A model generated the notes under the pieces. It made no database searches and had not been told where the DNA came from. It worked only from the letters and a program-made list of their open reading frames with translations. DNA of 64,000 bases from an uncultured Flavobacteriales bacterium (GTDB lineage: Bacteria; Bacteroidota; Bacteroidia; Flavobacteriales_G; Salibacteraceae): contig CAJIZE010000002.1 in NCBI GenBank assembly GCA_905181855.1, positions 1-64,000 on the forward strand, read 5' to 3'. Numbering within the stretch: the stretch's first letter is position 1; each line of letters begins with the position of its first letter. Of the stretch, positions 37,471-46,071 are shown piece after piece. Made by a program: the position numbers and the translations under genes.

Positions 37471-38061
37471 ATGAAATCAATTAATATAAAAACCAAAGAT
37501 GTAGATGTAAAAGTTGCTCACCTAATCAAGAAAAGGTGGAGTACACGTGCATTTTCAAACCAACAGATTAGCAACGAACAAATTGCAACTCTATTTGAGG
37601 CTACGCGCTGGACCGCAAGCAGCATGAACGAGCAACCCTGGAGTTATATTTATGCAAAGAAAGGTTCTGAAGCATACGACAAAATGGTTGATTGCATGAT
37701 GGATGGAAACAAACCATGGGCTAAAAATGCATCTATTGTTGTTTTGAGTTTGGCTAAAAAGAACTTTGATTACAATGATTTCGACAATCGGCATTATTTG
37801 TATGACATTGGTGCAGCCAACACCACACTGCTGCTACAAGCTGCTGACATGGATATATATGGCCACCTAATTGGTGGTTTTGAAATGGAAAAAGCGGTCA
37901 AAGCATTTGAGGTTCCTGCAACTCTTGAGATTGCCTGCTTTATTTCTTTGGGCTTTTTGGATGATGCAGAAACGCTCGAAGAACCTTTTAAATCACGAGA
38001 GCTATCACCAAGACCAAGAAAAGAGATTAGCGAGTTTGCTTTTGAAGGAAAGTTGGGTTAA
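37471..38061 (+). CDS. Nitroreductase-family flavoprotein
   Basis: A 196-residue FMN enzyme of the nitroreductase superfamily. The FMN-binding start motif KKRWSTRAFSNQQIS is at residues 19-33, the ATRWTASSMNEQPWSY segment follows near 45-60, and AANTTLLLQAADMDIYGHLIGG near 112-132 fits the dimer/FMN helix. It is distinct from the second nitroreductase-fold protein at 42084. The substrate is unknown. Its stop shares a TTAA with the convergent gene at 38058. Confidence 0.88.
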   Translation: MKSINIKTKDVDVKVAHLIKKRWSTRAFSNQQISNEQIATLFEATRWTASSMNEQPWSYIYAKKGSEAYDKMVDCMMDGNKPWAKNASIVVLSLAKKNFDYNDFDNRHYLYDIGAANTTLLLQAADMDIYGHLIGGFEMEKAVKAFEVPATLEIACFISLGFLDDAETLEEPFKSRELSPRPRKEISEFAFEGKLG

Positions 38062-38759
38062 TTGAAAGAAATCTTAACCCGTTTAACAGCGGTAAAATAA
38101 AGCAACAGGGTAGCTATCAACAAAATGTGTGTCACATCGTTTCTATCCAACCAAGGGTGAATGTTAATTTTTAAGCCTTGAAAAAAAGCAGATGGAATGG
38201 TTACCAGAATACTAAAAACAAAATATTTAAAATTAGAATCAAGTTTGTTAGAGTAGTAATATCCTAAAATACCGATAGAAGAAAATAAGCCTACAAAAGA
38301 GTTTGCGGCAGGAATAATGAGTCCTTTTTGTTCGTCAGCAGAAAAGTCGAAAGAGCTAAACATAACGACCATTGCAACCAAAACTACAATAGCTTTTATT
38401 TGAGAAATCGTTTTAAAAGTTGCTCGGAGTTTTGAATTGGGGTGTAAGCTTAACATAGCTTGTTCAGCTAAAAATACAGCAATAATATTTGAGAACCAAC
38501 CAATATATTTGCCCTTTATACTCCAATAGTTGTACATCATGTGCCCTAAACCTCCGAAAAGAAAACTAACCCCAAATACCAGAAAAAACCAATGCCAGTA
38601 TTTATAGAATGGTTCTTTAAAATCTAGCTTTTTAACTCGAAAACTTAAATAGAGAGAAAGAATAAAAACGATTCCATCACCAATCATAGCGTTAGGCTCA
38701 ACTAAGTCTAAACCTAAAAACGTAAATTCAATTTTATCGAAATCTTCCCCTATCAGCAT
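38058..38759 (-). CDS. Seven-helix-like membrane protein of unknown function
   Basis: A 233-residue protein with about seven hydrophobic segments. Conserved-looking polar residues sit in or near the helices: FGGLGHMMYNYW (about residue 70), and NIHPWLDRNDVTHILL (about 200-215) with two His and two Asp. Such His/Asp pairs recall membrane hydrolases of the alkaline-ceramidase (CREST) type, but I cannot confirm this. It is followed closely upstream by an SDR gene (3-base gap), so a shared lipid-related role is possible. Confidence 0.65.
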   Translation of the reverse strand: MLIGEDFDKIEFTFLGLDLVEPNAMIGDGIVFILSLYLSFRVKKLDFKEPFYKYWHWFFLVFGVSFLFGGLGHMMYNYWSIKGKYIGWFSNIIAVFLAEQAMLSLHPNSKLRATFKTISQIKAIVVLVAMVVMFSSFDFSADEQKGLIIPAANSFVGLFSSIGILGYYYSNKLDSNFKYFVFSILVTIPSAFFQGLKINIHPWLDRNDVTHILLIATLLLYFTAVKRVKISFN

Positions 38760-38762
38760 AAG

Positions 38763-39572
38763 CTACTCGCTTTGATCTTTGAATTTACTCAAGTTGGCAA
38801 GGATAATTCTTTCAACCAACCAAGGAGCAGCCCTTTGCATGTAATAATTGATTTTACCAAGAGCGGATAACACAGTAACATATTTACGAGCGCTAATGTT
38901 CTTTAAAATAGAACTCGCCACTTGTTCGGTAGATTGAACGTTGCGCTCTGATCTATCTTTAAGTACAACTTCACTACCATCAGAAGCAAGAGCAACTTTA
39001 TTTTTTTCAATTTTCGTAACTGCAACATACACTAAACCAACATGCACCTTGTTTTGTTTTTCTTCAATTCTAATTGATTCGGTTATAGCCCGCAACGCCA
39101 TTTTAGACGAGCTGTATGCTGAAAGTGTTGGCAAGCCTCTAATCCCTGCAAGGCTCGAAATAAAAACCACGCTTCCCTGCGATCTTCTTAAATGCGGTAG
39201 AGCATTAATGGTAGGGTAGATTTTACCCATTACATTAGCTTTAAAAACTGTTTCGTAAACACGAGGTGCTAAATCAGCGACATCACCACGCATCGATATG
39301 CCCACGTTGTTTATTAGAATATCTAGCTTACCAAAATGAGCAACAGCTTCATCAATCAAATTTTTTGCAACGACTTTATCCGATACATCTCCAACTATTG
39401 ATAATACGTTCGGTGTTATAGTTTTAATGTGCCCTTCAACTTTTGCGAGTTTATCAGCATTACGACCATTGATTACCACTTTAGCGCCTTGCTTAGCAAG
39501 CGCTATGGCCGTTGCTTTGCCAATTCCTTGACTCGAGCCTGTTACGATTGCTATTTTGTCTTTAAAGCGCAT
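38763..39572 (-). CDS. Short-chain dehydrogenase/reductase
   Basis: A classical SDR oxidoreductase of 269 residues. The cofactor motif TGSSQGIG is at 11-18 and an Arg in NGRNADK suggests NADP(H). The structural NNVG motif is at about 88-91, and the catalytic Ser-Tyr-Lys set is SSLAG (about 140-144) with YSSSK (about 153-157). The C-terminus is hydrophobic and basic, as in membrane-associated lipid reductases of this family. Gaps to both neighbours are 1-3 bases, suggesting an operon with the CPBP and seven-helix proteins. Confidence 0.9.
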   Translation of the reverse strand: MRFKDKIAIVTGSSQGIGKATAIALAKQGAKVVINGRNADKLAKVEGHIKTITPNVLSIVGDVSDKVVAKNLIDEAVAHFGKLDILINNVGISMRGDVADLAPRVYETVFKANVMGKIYPTINALPHLRRSQGSVVFISSLAGIRGLPTLSAYSSSKMALRAITESIRIEEKQNKVHVGLVYVAVTKIEKNKVALASDGSEVVLKDRSERNVQSTEQVASSILKNISARKYVTVLSALGKINYYMQRAAPWLVERIILANLSKFKDQSE

Positions 39573-39573
39573 C

Positions 39574-40320
39574 TTATTCTTTTTGGTAATTAATTTCAGG
39601 ATGAAATTTTAATGCGGTAAAACTATTCGTTAAAGCTAATACAACATGAATTACAAACGCAATTAATAAACTACCTGATGCTAAAGTTAAAAGACAAAGA
39701 ACCAAACCAAGTGGCGCAGCGCCTATTGTTTCATCCATTCCTTTCGGGATATGAGTGGCTGAATAAAGCGCAATGTTTACAGCTATTGCGGGCCAAACTC
39801 CCATATATTCAACCAATGGAAACAAAAGAACTCCTCTAAAAAGCACCTCATACCCGAGTAGATAAAGACTCCACCCAACAATGTTTAGAATGACCGTTTT
39901 TTGTGTCCATATTTTAGCCCTAATTTGGGGATAATTAACCAAGTTTTTGGCTTTTTGAGCGCTGAAATAAGTAATAGGCATTACCAATATTGCCAAACCA
40001 ACAATCCAAGCAAGACTATAAGGTAATGTTGGCACTGATAAGATCAGGCCTAAGGATTCGAAAGTGTTAAAATCAGTGAAAAGGAAACAACCCAAAACAG
40101 GGAGCACACCCATGGTGACAAATCCAACTATTTTTGTGAAATAGATGTGTTTAACCGAAGCTATGTCAAAAGAATATTTAGCATAATATTTAGCTTTTAT
40201 TCTTTCAGATTTTGAAATAAACCAGAAAACAGCAAACCCGATTAATGAAGTAATAATAGGGACGAATAAGTGAGTATCAGTAGTACTCCAAGCTAAATTA
40301 ACCGAATTGTAGTCAAACAT
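39574..40320 (-). CDS. CPBP-family intramembrane glutamic endopeptidase
   Basis: A 248-residue protein with about six to eight membrane helices and the CPBP (Rce1-like) motifs: YEVLFRGVLLFPL (ExxxR, one Glu rather than two), IALYSATHIPKG with the metal/catalytic His, and AFVIHVVLALTN with the second His. The family includes prenyl-protein proteases and bacteriocin-related proteins. The substrate is unknown. It is the first gene of a three-gene minus-strand run. Confidence 0.85.
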   Translation of the reverse strand: MFDYNSVNLAWSTTDTHLFVPIITSLIGFAVFWFISKSERIKAKYYAKYSFDIASVKHIYFTKIVGFVTMGVLPVLGCFLFTDFNTFESLGLILSVPTLPYSLAWIVGLAILVMPITYFSAQKAKNLVNYPQIRAKIWTQKTVILNIVGWSLYLLGYEVLFRGVLLFPLVEYMGVWPAIAVNIALYSATHIPKGMDETIGAAPLGLVLCLLTLASGSLLIAFVIHVVLALTNSFTALKFHPEINYQKE

Positions 40321-40742
40321 GGCTAGTTTTTATAATTGGCTGCAAAAGAAACAAATAAAGAAATACAATAACTTGTTAAACAAAGATTAACTTTACATGA
40401 TGAGGAAAGAAAACTGAAAGGAAAAGCTTAAAACATTTAGTAGGCGTAAAATACATGTTCAACAAAAAACAAAACCCTTTTAACAGAAAGGGAATACTAA
40501 AATATAGAGACATCTTAAAGATGGTTGGTTGGAAAAGCCCGGAAAGTGAATTTTCACTCCCGGGTTTTTTTGGTCTAAACTTTTTTAACTAGCACTCTTT
40601 CACTCCGAAAATGCTAACTTAAAGTTTCTGTGAAGCCTCGAAGAGCGATTCAAACATTGAACAAAATCACTCAAATCAAAATTTAACGAATTGGTGACGT
40701 CTTCCTTTTGATAATTACGGTTAACACCCATGAAACCCTCAT
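40321..40742. other. 422-base intergenic region with hairpins and a plus-strand terminator
   Basis: No convincing protein gene is present between the two minus-strand genes. The plus strand carries CCCTTTTAACAGAAAGGG (a hairpin near 40475-40492), CATCTTAAAGATG (near 40511-40523) and then a strong terminator at 40533-40571. Together these suggest a short non-coding transcript, but no TAnnTTTG promoter is visible. Confidence 0.4.
40533..40571 (+). terminator. Intrinsic terminator in the 40321-40742 region
   Basis: An upper stem AGTGAA/TTCACT and a lower stem CCCGG/CCGGG (offset by a small internal loop), flanked by A4 and followed by T7 on the plus strand. The minus strand has only four T after the stem, so the plus strand is its likely sense. 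No annotated plus gene ends here. Confidence 0.7.
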
Positions 40743-42005
40743 TTAATACTTCACAACTTTTTTAGAATACTTTAAACCCTTTTCATTAGTTAAAAGACAG
40801 AGGTAGACGCCTTTTCGGAAGTCATTAAAGTCGATTTCCCCTCCATTAAATTGCTTTATTTCTAAAATAAATTTTCCTGTGGCGTTAAGTATTTTTAAAT
40901 TGACTAGTTCATTTACATCAATGTAAACATTAGCTGAAAAAGGGTTTGGGTAAATAGCTATATTACTTTGATAATTAATTCCATGTATACTAGCGCTAAA
41001 ATGAACAGCGTGATTTATTGAAATTGTATCAGGATAATTACCACAATTGCTGGCAATAAGCGTTATTGTAAATAAGCCCGGAACTGAATAGGTATGGTTT
41101 GGGTTTTCATCAGTTGACGTATTTCCATCACCAAAATCCCACAAAAATTCATTTGAGTAATTAGATGTATTTGTAAAAGAGACAATGTGATTACCTGCGG
41201 TATCAGCAATGAGTTTCGAGATAGGGTTGAAGCTACCAACATTCCACTTTACAAAATCATCATATATCACAGCTTTTGCTACTGTTCTGATAATTTCCGC
41301 TTCGTGTGGAGGTAATCCTAAATCATCAGTAATCAAGGTTGGGTCTTTTCTTGTTAAAACACTAAAGAAAGAACACGCTGCAGCGTAGCTACCAGCGAGA
41401 GATGGATGACTTTCATCTGCCGAATACAATTCAATATCAGGTCGGTTGTCTCTCAAATAATGCCACAAAGCGCCAACCGGTGATAAGATTGCACTGTTAG
41501 CATTTGCCATGGTGGTATATCTCAAATTTAGCAAACTGTCCATTCCATCATAAGTGCAAACTGGCGGCCAGTTTGGGCAATTACCTGAGTCACCATTTTT
41601 CCTTCCCCAAGTCATGTAAAAAACTGTTTCAGCGCAAGGATTGTTGCTGTTAATCATCGAGTTTAATGCAACGGCATAGGGGTAAACATCTGTTTGAACT
41701 TGATTGGTCGGAAACGAAGGCAACTGGCTTTGCTCTTGTAAAACCACAAAGTCAAGGTCTCCTGCTTTTATCTTTTGAATGCTAGTGGCGTTCGTGGAGT
41801 GTAACTGCAAAGTGTATCCACCGGGTGTATTAGAATCGTAATTTATTACGGTACCCGCTGAACTAGCTACATCGTGAACCATTTTGGGTAAATTATTAAC
41901 ACCGGTGTAACTGTTGCCTAAAAACAAAACATTAATAGTGTCTTTTTGGGTATAGCCAAACGATGAACTAATTATTAATGCTGTTAATAATAAAAGAGGT
42001 TTCAT
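40743..42005 (-). CDS. T9SS-exported SGNH-type hydrolase with PKD domain
   Basis: A 420-residue secreted protein. The signal (MKPLLLLTALIISSSFGYTQ) is followed by a SGNH/DUF4886-like domain with nucleophile Ser in VLFLGNSYTGVNNLPKM and the DxxH pair in DESHPSLAGSYAAA. A PKD domain follows near residues 275-335 (FLWDFGDGNTSTDENPNHTY), then a type A T9SS sorting domain (IAIYPNPFSANVYIDVN ending in YSKKVVKY). It is therefore probably exported and attached at the cell surface. The substrate, perhaps an acylated glycan, is inferred only from the fold. Confidence 0.85.
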   Translation of the reverse strand: MKPLLLLTALIISSSFGYTQKDTINVLFLGNSYTGVNNLPKMVHDVASSAGTVINYDSNTPGGYTLQLHSTNATSIQKIKAGDLDFVVLQEQSQLPSFPTNQVQTDVYPYAVALNSMINSNNPCAETVFYMTWGRKNGDSGNCPNWPPVCTYDGMDSLLNLRYTTMANANSAILSPVGALWHYLRDNRPDIELYSADESHPSLAGSYAAACSFFSVLTRKDPTLITDDLGLPPHEAEIIRTVAKAVIYDDFVKWNVGSFNPISKLIADTAGNHIVSFTNTSNYSNEFLWDFGDGNTSTDENPNHTYSVPGLFTITLIASNCGNYPDTISINHAVHFSASIHGINYQSNIAIYPNPFSANVYIDVNELVNLKILNATGKFILEIKQFNGGEIDFNDFRKGVYLCLLTNEKGLKYSKKVVKY

Positions 42006-42083
42006 TTTTCGAATGTAGCTTTAATTTTTAATGCATTTACCTAACAAATCGGGCTGAGGTTGGTCGATGGAGAGGCCTTGAAG

Positions 42084-42749
42084 TCACTCAAACCAAACAG
42101 AAACATTGTTTAGCGCTTTACGTTTAATATTTGGCACGGCTACATCCTTTTTAGGATAGCCAATAGGGATTAATAAAAAGGGTTTTTCGTTTTCTGGACG
42201 TTTTAATATTTTGGAAAGAAAACTTAATGGACTTGGCGTGTGCGTTAAAGCAACTAAACCAGCATGATGTATTGCTGATATTAACATCCCGGTTGCCAAG
42301 CCAACAGATTCATTTACGTAATAGTGTTGTTGTTTTTTACCATTTTCCAAACCATAAGTTTGCTTAAAAACAACAATTAGCCAAGGAGCAATCTCTAAAA
42401 ATGGTTTAATGTGGTCGGTTCCGAACTTCTCTAATTCTTTTACCCAACGCTCGCTCATGCGGCCATGGTAATTTTCAAACTCCTCTTCTTCGGCAGCTTT
42501 TCGTATTTCCGATTTTATTTTTGGATTGCTGATAGCACAAAAAGTCCAAGGTTGCTGGTTAGCGCCAGATGGAGCTGTAGCTGCAGCTTTTAGAATGTTC
42601 TCAATCACACTTTTATGAACAGGCCTGTCACTAAACTCCCGAACTGACCGTCTTTTATTCATAAATTCATAATTCACCGCGCTCCATGTATGTGTTTCAT
42701 TTTCAGAATAATTAAGTGGTTTAAAGGGGATAAAATCTGAATTGTTCAT
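42084..42749 (-). CDS. Iodotyrosine deiodinase-like (halotyrosine dehalogenase) flavoprotein
   Basis: A 221-residue nitroreductase-fold FMN protein whose pattern matches iodotyrosine deiodinase (IYD), which reductively removes halogen from mono- and di-halotyrosine. Shared features are RRSVREFSDRPV, TAPSGANQQPWTF, EEEEFENYHGRMSERWVKEL, FKQTYGLENGKKQQHYY and the end LIPIGYPKKDVAVPNIKRK. The three residues that bind the substrate zwitterion in human IYD (Glu157, Tyr161, Lys182) align with Glu90, Tyr94 and Lys115 at identical spacing. It lies close to homogentisate and hydroxyphenylpyruvate dioxygenase genes, which would degrade the tyrosine released. Confidence 0.88.
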   Translation of the reverse strand: MNNSDFIPFKPLNYSENETHTWSAVNYEFMNKRRSVREFSDRPVHKSVIENILKAAATAPSGANQQPWTFCAISNPKIKSEIRKAAEEEEFENYHGRMSERWVKELEKFGTDHIKPFLEIAPWLIVVFKQTYGLENGKKQQHYYVNESVGLATGMLISAIHHAGLVALTHTPSPLSFLSKILKRPENEKPFLLIPIGYPKKDVAVPNIKRKALNNVSVWFE

Positions 42750-42788
42750 GTGTTCAATTTAATACATTTAATTTTACAAAAAAAATCG

Positions 42789-43358
42789 ATGAAAAGGATA
42801 GCGATTTTCGCATCGGGAACAGGCACCAATGCACGTGAAATAATTAAGTATTTCAAAAACTCCAACACTATTAAAGTTTGTTTGGTGGTTTGCAACAAAC
42901 AAGAGGCAGGTGTTTTAAATATTGCTGATGAAAACGGAATTGCAAGTTTGCTTTTAACGACCAAGAGTGATTTTTCAGATCAAAATTTTGCACGAAACCT
43001 AAAACAGCACCACCAAATTGATTTAGTGGTGCTTGCCGGTTTTCTTTGGCTAATACCTTCTAATTTAATTGAAAATTTCCCAAATCAAATAGTCAACATT
43101 CACCCTGCACTGTTGCCAAATTATGGCGGCAAAGGAATGTATGGCGATAAAGTTCACAAAGCGGTAATCGCTAACGGTGAACCAGAAAGCGGAATCACGA
43201 TTCACTATGTGAATGAAAATTATGATGAAGGGGCAATTATTGAGCAGTATAAAGTTCAATTAACCAGCGCCGATACGCCAGAATCTTTATCAAGTAAAAT
43301 TCATAAATTAGAACACCAATACTTTCCTTTAACCATCCAAAAAGTTTTAGAAAGCTAG
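42789..43358 (+). CDS. purN: Phosphoribosylglycinamide formyltransferase
   Basis: Transfers a formyl group from 10-formyl-THF to GAR in purine synthesis. Its 189 residues are normal. Motifs are FASGTGTNAREI (start), the catalytic NIHPALLPNYGGKGMYG with Asn and His, and YVNENYDEGAII with the catalytic Asp. The ATG at 42789 gives the canonical MKRIAIFASG; an in-frame upstream ATG at 42750 would add 13 residues and abut the divergent IYD gene. It is separated from that gene by only 39 bases. Confidence 0.96.
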   Translation: MKRIAIFASGTGTNAREIIKYFKNSNTIKVCLVVCNKQEAGVLNIADENGIASLLLTTKSDFSDQNFARNLKQHHQIDLVVLAGFLWLIPSNLIENFPNQIVNIHPALLPNYGGKGMYGDKVHKAVIANGEPESGITIHYVNENYDEGAIIEQYKVQLTSADTPESLSSKIHKLEHQYFPLTIQKVLES

Positions 43359-43383
43359 GTGTTAATTATTGAGGAAAGTCATA

Positions 43384-43411
43384 TTGAAGCTTGTCTCGAT
43401 GCTTACCTTTG
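43384..43411 (+). promoter_or_regulatory. Two-box promoter (TTG-N17-TACCTTTG) for hmgA-hpd
   Basis: TTG at 43384-43386 and TACCTTTG at 43404-43411 have the standard 17-base spacing, 17 bases before the hmgA ATG at 43429. It probably drives both tyrosine-degradation genes. Confidence 0.6.
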
Positions 43412-43428
43412 AAAACTAAATCAAAGTC

Positions 43429-44589
43429 ATGCCTATTTATCATTCATTAGGAAAGTTTCCACCTAAAAGACACACCACTTTCACAAAACCAGATGGTAGT
43501 TATTACTACGAACAACTGTTTGGTACAGTTGGTTTTGATGGAATGTCGTCGTTGTTGTATCACGAACAAAGGCCTACACAGGTAAAGAGAATTTTAGGAA
43601 CTATAGACGTTGCCCCAAAAATTGCAGTTAAGAACAATTTAAAATCGTTGCGTTTAAAAGGATTTGAAGCCACTAAAACACCTGATTATTTAAAATCACG
43701 CAAAACGGTATTGGTAAATAGTGACTGCCAGATTGTTTTAGCAGCACCAACAAATAAAACGCAAAAGTACTTCTACAAAAATGCCGATTCGGATGAAATG
43801 ATCTTCATCCATAAAGGATCCGGCAAGCTAAGAACCATTGTTGGCAATCTTGATTTTAGTTATGGTGATTATCTGATTATTCCAAGAGGAATGATTTATA
43901 AAATAGATTTTGATACTGATGAAAACAGACTTTTTATTGTTGAATCAAAATCACCAATTTACACACCAAAAAGCTACCGAAATTGGTTTGGTCAATTACT
44001 TGAACACTCACCTTTTTGCGAACGTGACATCAGAAAACCTTACGAATTAGAAACTAACAACGAAAGCGGTGAGTTCACTATTAAAATAAAAAAGCAAGAT
44101 CAAATAACTGATTTTGTTTATGCTTCACATCCTTTTGATGTGGTTGGTTGGGATGGGTATAATTACCCCTATGCTTTTTCAATTCATAATTTTGAACCAA
44201 TCACCGGGCGTATTCATTTGCCCCCACCAATTCATCAAACATTCGAAACCAATGCCTTTGTAGTTTGCTCTTTTGTGCCTCGTTTGTACGATTACCACCC
44301 TCAATCGGTTCCTGCGCCTTACAACCATTCTAACATTGATGCTGATGAGGTTCTGTATTATGTAGATGGCGATTTTATGAGTAGAAACGACATTGGACCA
44401 GGCCACATATCTTTACATCCAGCAGGGCTGCCTCATGGCCCACACCCAGGAGCAATGGAACGAAGCATTGGTAAAGTTAAAACCGATGAGTTGGCAGTAA
44501 TGATTGATACATTTAAGCCGCTTATGGTAACTGAAGAAGCCCTTATGTTAACCGATGACACGTATTACCAATCGTGGTTAGAGCATTAA
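43429..44589 (+). CDS. hmgA: Homogentisate 1,2-dioxygenase
   Basis: A cupin-type iron dioxygenase that opens the homogentisate ring to maleylacetoacetate in tyrosine and phenylalanine breakdown. Its 386 residues are typical of the shorter bacterial form. Iron ligands are visible in the C-terminal half: HLPPPIHQTFETNAF supplies a His and Glu and HPAGLPHGPHPGAMERS supplies a His in the usual position. The N-terminal YHSLGKFPPKRHTTF is a family hallmark. It is 33 bases ahead of hpd. The next enzymes, maleylacetoacetate isomerase and fumarylacetoacetase, are not seen here. Confidence 0.93.
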   Translation: MPIYHSLGKFPPKRHTTFTKPDGSYYYEQLFGTVGFDGMSSLLYHEQRPTQVKRILGTIDVAPKIAVKNNLKSLRLKGFEATKTPDYLKSRKTVLVNSDCQIVLAAPTNKTQKYFYKNADSDEMIFIHKGSGKLRTIVGNLDFSYGDYLIIPRGMIYKIDFDTDENRLFIVESKSPIYTPKSYRNWFGQLLEHSPFCERDIRKPYELETNNESGEFTIKIKKQDQITDFVYASHPFDVVGWDGYNYPYAFSIHNFEPITGRIHLPPPIHQTFETNAFVVCSFVPRLYDYHPQSVPAPYNHSNIDADEVLYYVDGDFMSRNDIGPGHISLHPAGLPHGPHPGAMERSIGKVKTDELAVMIDTFKPLMVTEEALMLTDDTYYQSWLEH

Positions 44590-44622
44590 AATATTTACAA
44601 TACAGAAATTAAAACACAAATT

Positions 44623-45789
44623 ATGGCAACAAGTGATGGTTTAAAAAGTGTTGATTACGGAGTAGAAAAAATTTTCGAGGAAGCACAAGACTTCTTACCT
44701 TTATTAGGAACCGATTACGTTGAGTTTTATGTTGGTAACGCAAAGCAAGCAGCTCACTTTTATAAAACAGCTTTCGGTTTTCAATCGTGTGCATACAAAG
44801 GTCTAGAAACTGGCTGCACCGAATATGCATCTTATGTTCTAAAACAAGATAAAATCAGATTGGTTTTAACTACTCCTTTAAACTCAAAATCGCCAATAAA
44901 CGAACATTTAGTTACACATGGTGATGGAGTAAAGTTTGTTGCCCTTTGGGTTGATGATGCAACTTCTGCTTGGACAGAAACGACATCAAGAGGCGCTAAA
45001 TCGTTCATGGAGCCAACCGTCGAAAAAGACGAACACGGTGAGGTGATTAGAGCTGGAATCTATACTTATGGTGAAACCATACACATGTTTGTTGAGCGTA
45101 AAAATTACAACGGTGAATTTTTACCAGGCTACCAAAAATGGGAATCGGATTACAATCCAACCTCGGTAGGTCTAAAATTTATCGACCACATGGTAGGTAA
45201 TGTAGGTTGGGGCGAAATGAATACTTGGGTGAAATGGTACGAAGACGTAATGGGCTTTGTAAATTTCCTTTCGTTTGACGACAAACAAATACACACCGAG
45301 TACTCTGCTTTAATGAGTAAAGTGATGAGTAACGGAAACGGCAGAATTAAATTCCCAATTAACGAACCAGCCAAAGGCAAAAAAAGATCTCAAATTGAAG
45401 AATACCTTTATTTTTATGAAGGCCCAGGTGTACAACACATCGCTGTTGCCACGGATGATATTCTTACAACGGTATCGAAATTGAGAGCGCGGGGAGTTGA
45501 GTTTTTATCAACACCTCCGGATGATTATTACAGGGCTGTTCCTCAAAGATTAGCAGACCACAACCATGAGTTAGCTGAAGATATTGAAAAGCTTAAAGCA
45601 TTAGGTATAATGATCGATGCTGACGAAGAAGGCTATTTGCTTCAAATTTTCACCAAACCGTTAGAAGATAGACCTACGCTGTTTTTTGAAATTATTCAAA
45701 GAATGGGTGCGCGTGGTTTTGGTGCAGGTAACTTTAAAGCATTGTTTGAATCAATTGAGCGCGAGCAAGCAAAACGCGGAACACTTTAA
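44623..45789 (+). CDS. hpd: 4-hydroxyphenylpyruvate dioxygenase
   Basis: Converts 4-hydroxyphenylpyruvate to homogentisate with Fe(II), the step before HmgA. It is a two-domain vicinal-oxygen-chelate protein of 388 residues. The iron ligands are the His in FIDHMVGNV (about residue 188), the His in GPGVQHIAVATDDI (about 270) and the Glu in LFFEIIQRMGARGFGAGNFK (about 350). The C-terminal helix motif GFGAGNFKALFESIEREQ is characteristic. A strong terminator follows. It forms a transcription unit with hmgA. Confidence 0.96.
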   Translation: MATSDGLKSVDYGVEKIFEEAQDFLPLLGTDYVEFYVGNAKQAAHFYKTAFGFQSCAYKGLETGCTEYASYVLKQDKIRLVLTTPLNSKSPINEHLVTHGDGVKFVALWVDDATSAWTETTSRGAKSFMEPTVEKDEHGEVIRAGIYTYGETIHMFVERKNYNGEFLPGYQKWESDYNPTSVGLKFIDHMVGNVGWGEMNTWVKWYEDVMGFVNFLSFDDKQIHTEYSALMSKVMSNGNGRIKFPINEPAKGKKRSQIEEYLYFYEGPGVQHIAVATDDILTTVSKLRARGVEFLSTPPDDYYRAVPQRLADHNHELAEDIEKLKALGIMIDADEEGYLLQIFTKPLEDRPTLFFEIIQRMGARGFGAGNFKALFESIEREQAKRGTL

Positions 45790-45836
45790 ATTAAAACGAA
45801 AAATCTCTTGGGGTTGACTCTATTGAGATGAAGAAC

Positions 45837-45872
45837 AAAAAAGGCTAAATTTTCCAGTTTTAGCCTTTTTTT
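45837..45872 (+). terminator. Rho-independent terminator after hpd
   Basis: AAAAAAGGCTAAA and TTTAGCCTTTTTT form a long stem with an 8-9 base loop followed by a T-run, 48 bases after the hpd stop. It could also act for leftward transcripts. Confidence 0.85.
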
Positions 45873-45883
45873 ATTTTTACAGG

Positions 45884-46039
45884 CTGAAATTCAGCAGGTT
45901 AAATCAACATTTTGGCATTGAGCAGCTTAATATGTGGGCATGCTCATACACCCATTTTACGTTAGAAGATTTAAAAACCATCGCTGAAAAATGTAATGCT
46001 GCCAATTGCCCGGTAAATATTATTCAGATAATAGAGTAA
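45884..46039 (+). pseudogene. Possible gene remnant or small ORF between hpd and dxs
   Basis: An open plus-strand frame of 51 codons before a TAA at 46037-46039. An ATG at 45932 gives a 35-residue peptide with three Cys (MWACSYTHFTLEDLKTIAEK, then two more Cys before PVNIIQ). The upstream 16 codons also read as plausible protein. I do not recognise a family. It could be the 3' end of a decayed gene; no promoter box is seen. Confidence 0.35.
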
Positions 46040-46071
46040 GCTTAAAACGAAAAAGAAGAGGTTGGTTGTTC

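Noticed and set aside
39574-40320. Loss of the first Glu of the CPBP EExxxR motif
   Set aside because: The single-Glu form (ExxxR after an aromatic residue) is common in bacterial CPBP proteins as I recall them, so it is not evidence of inactivation.
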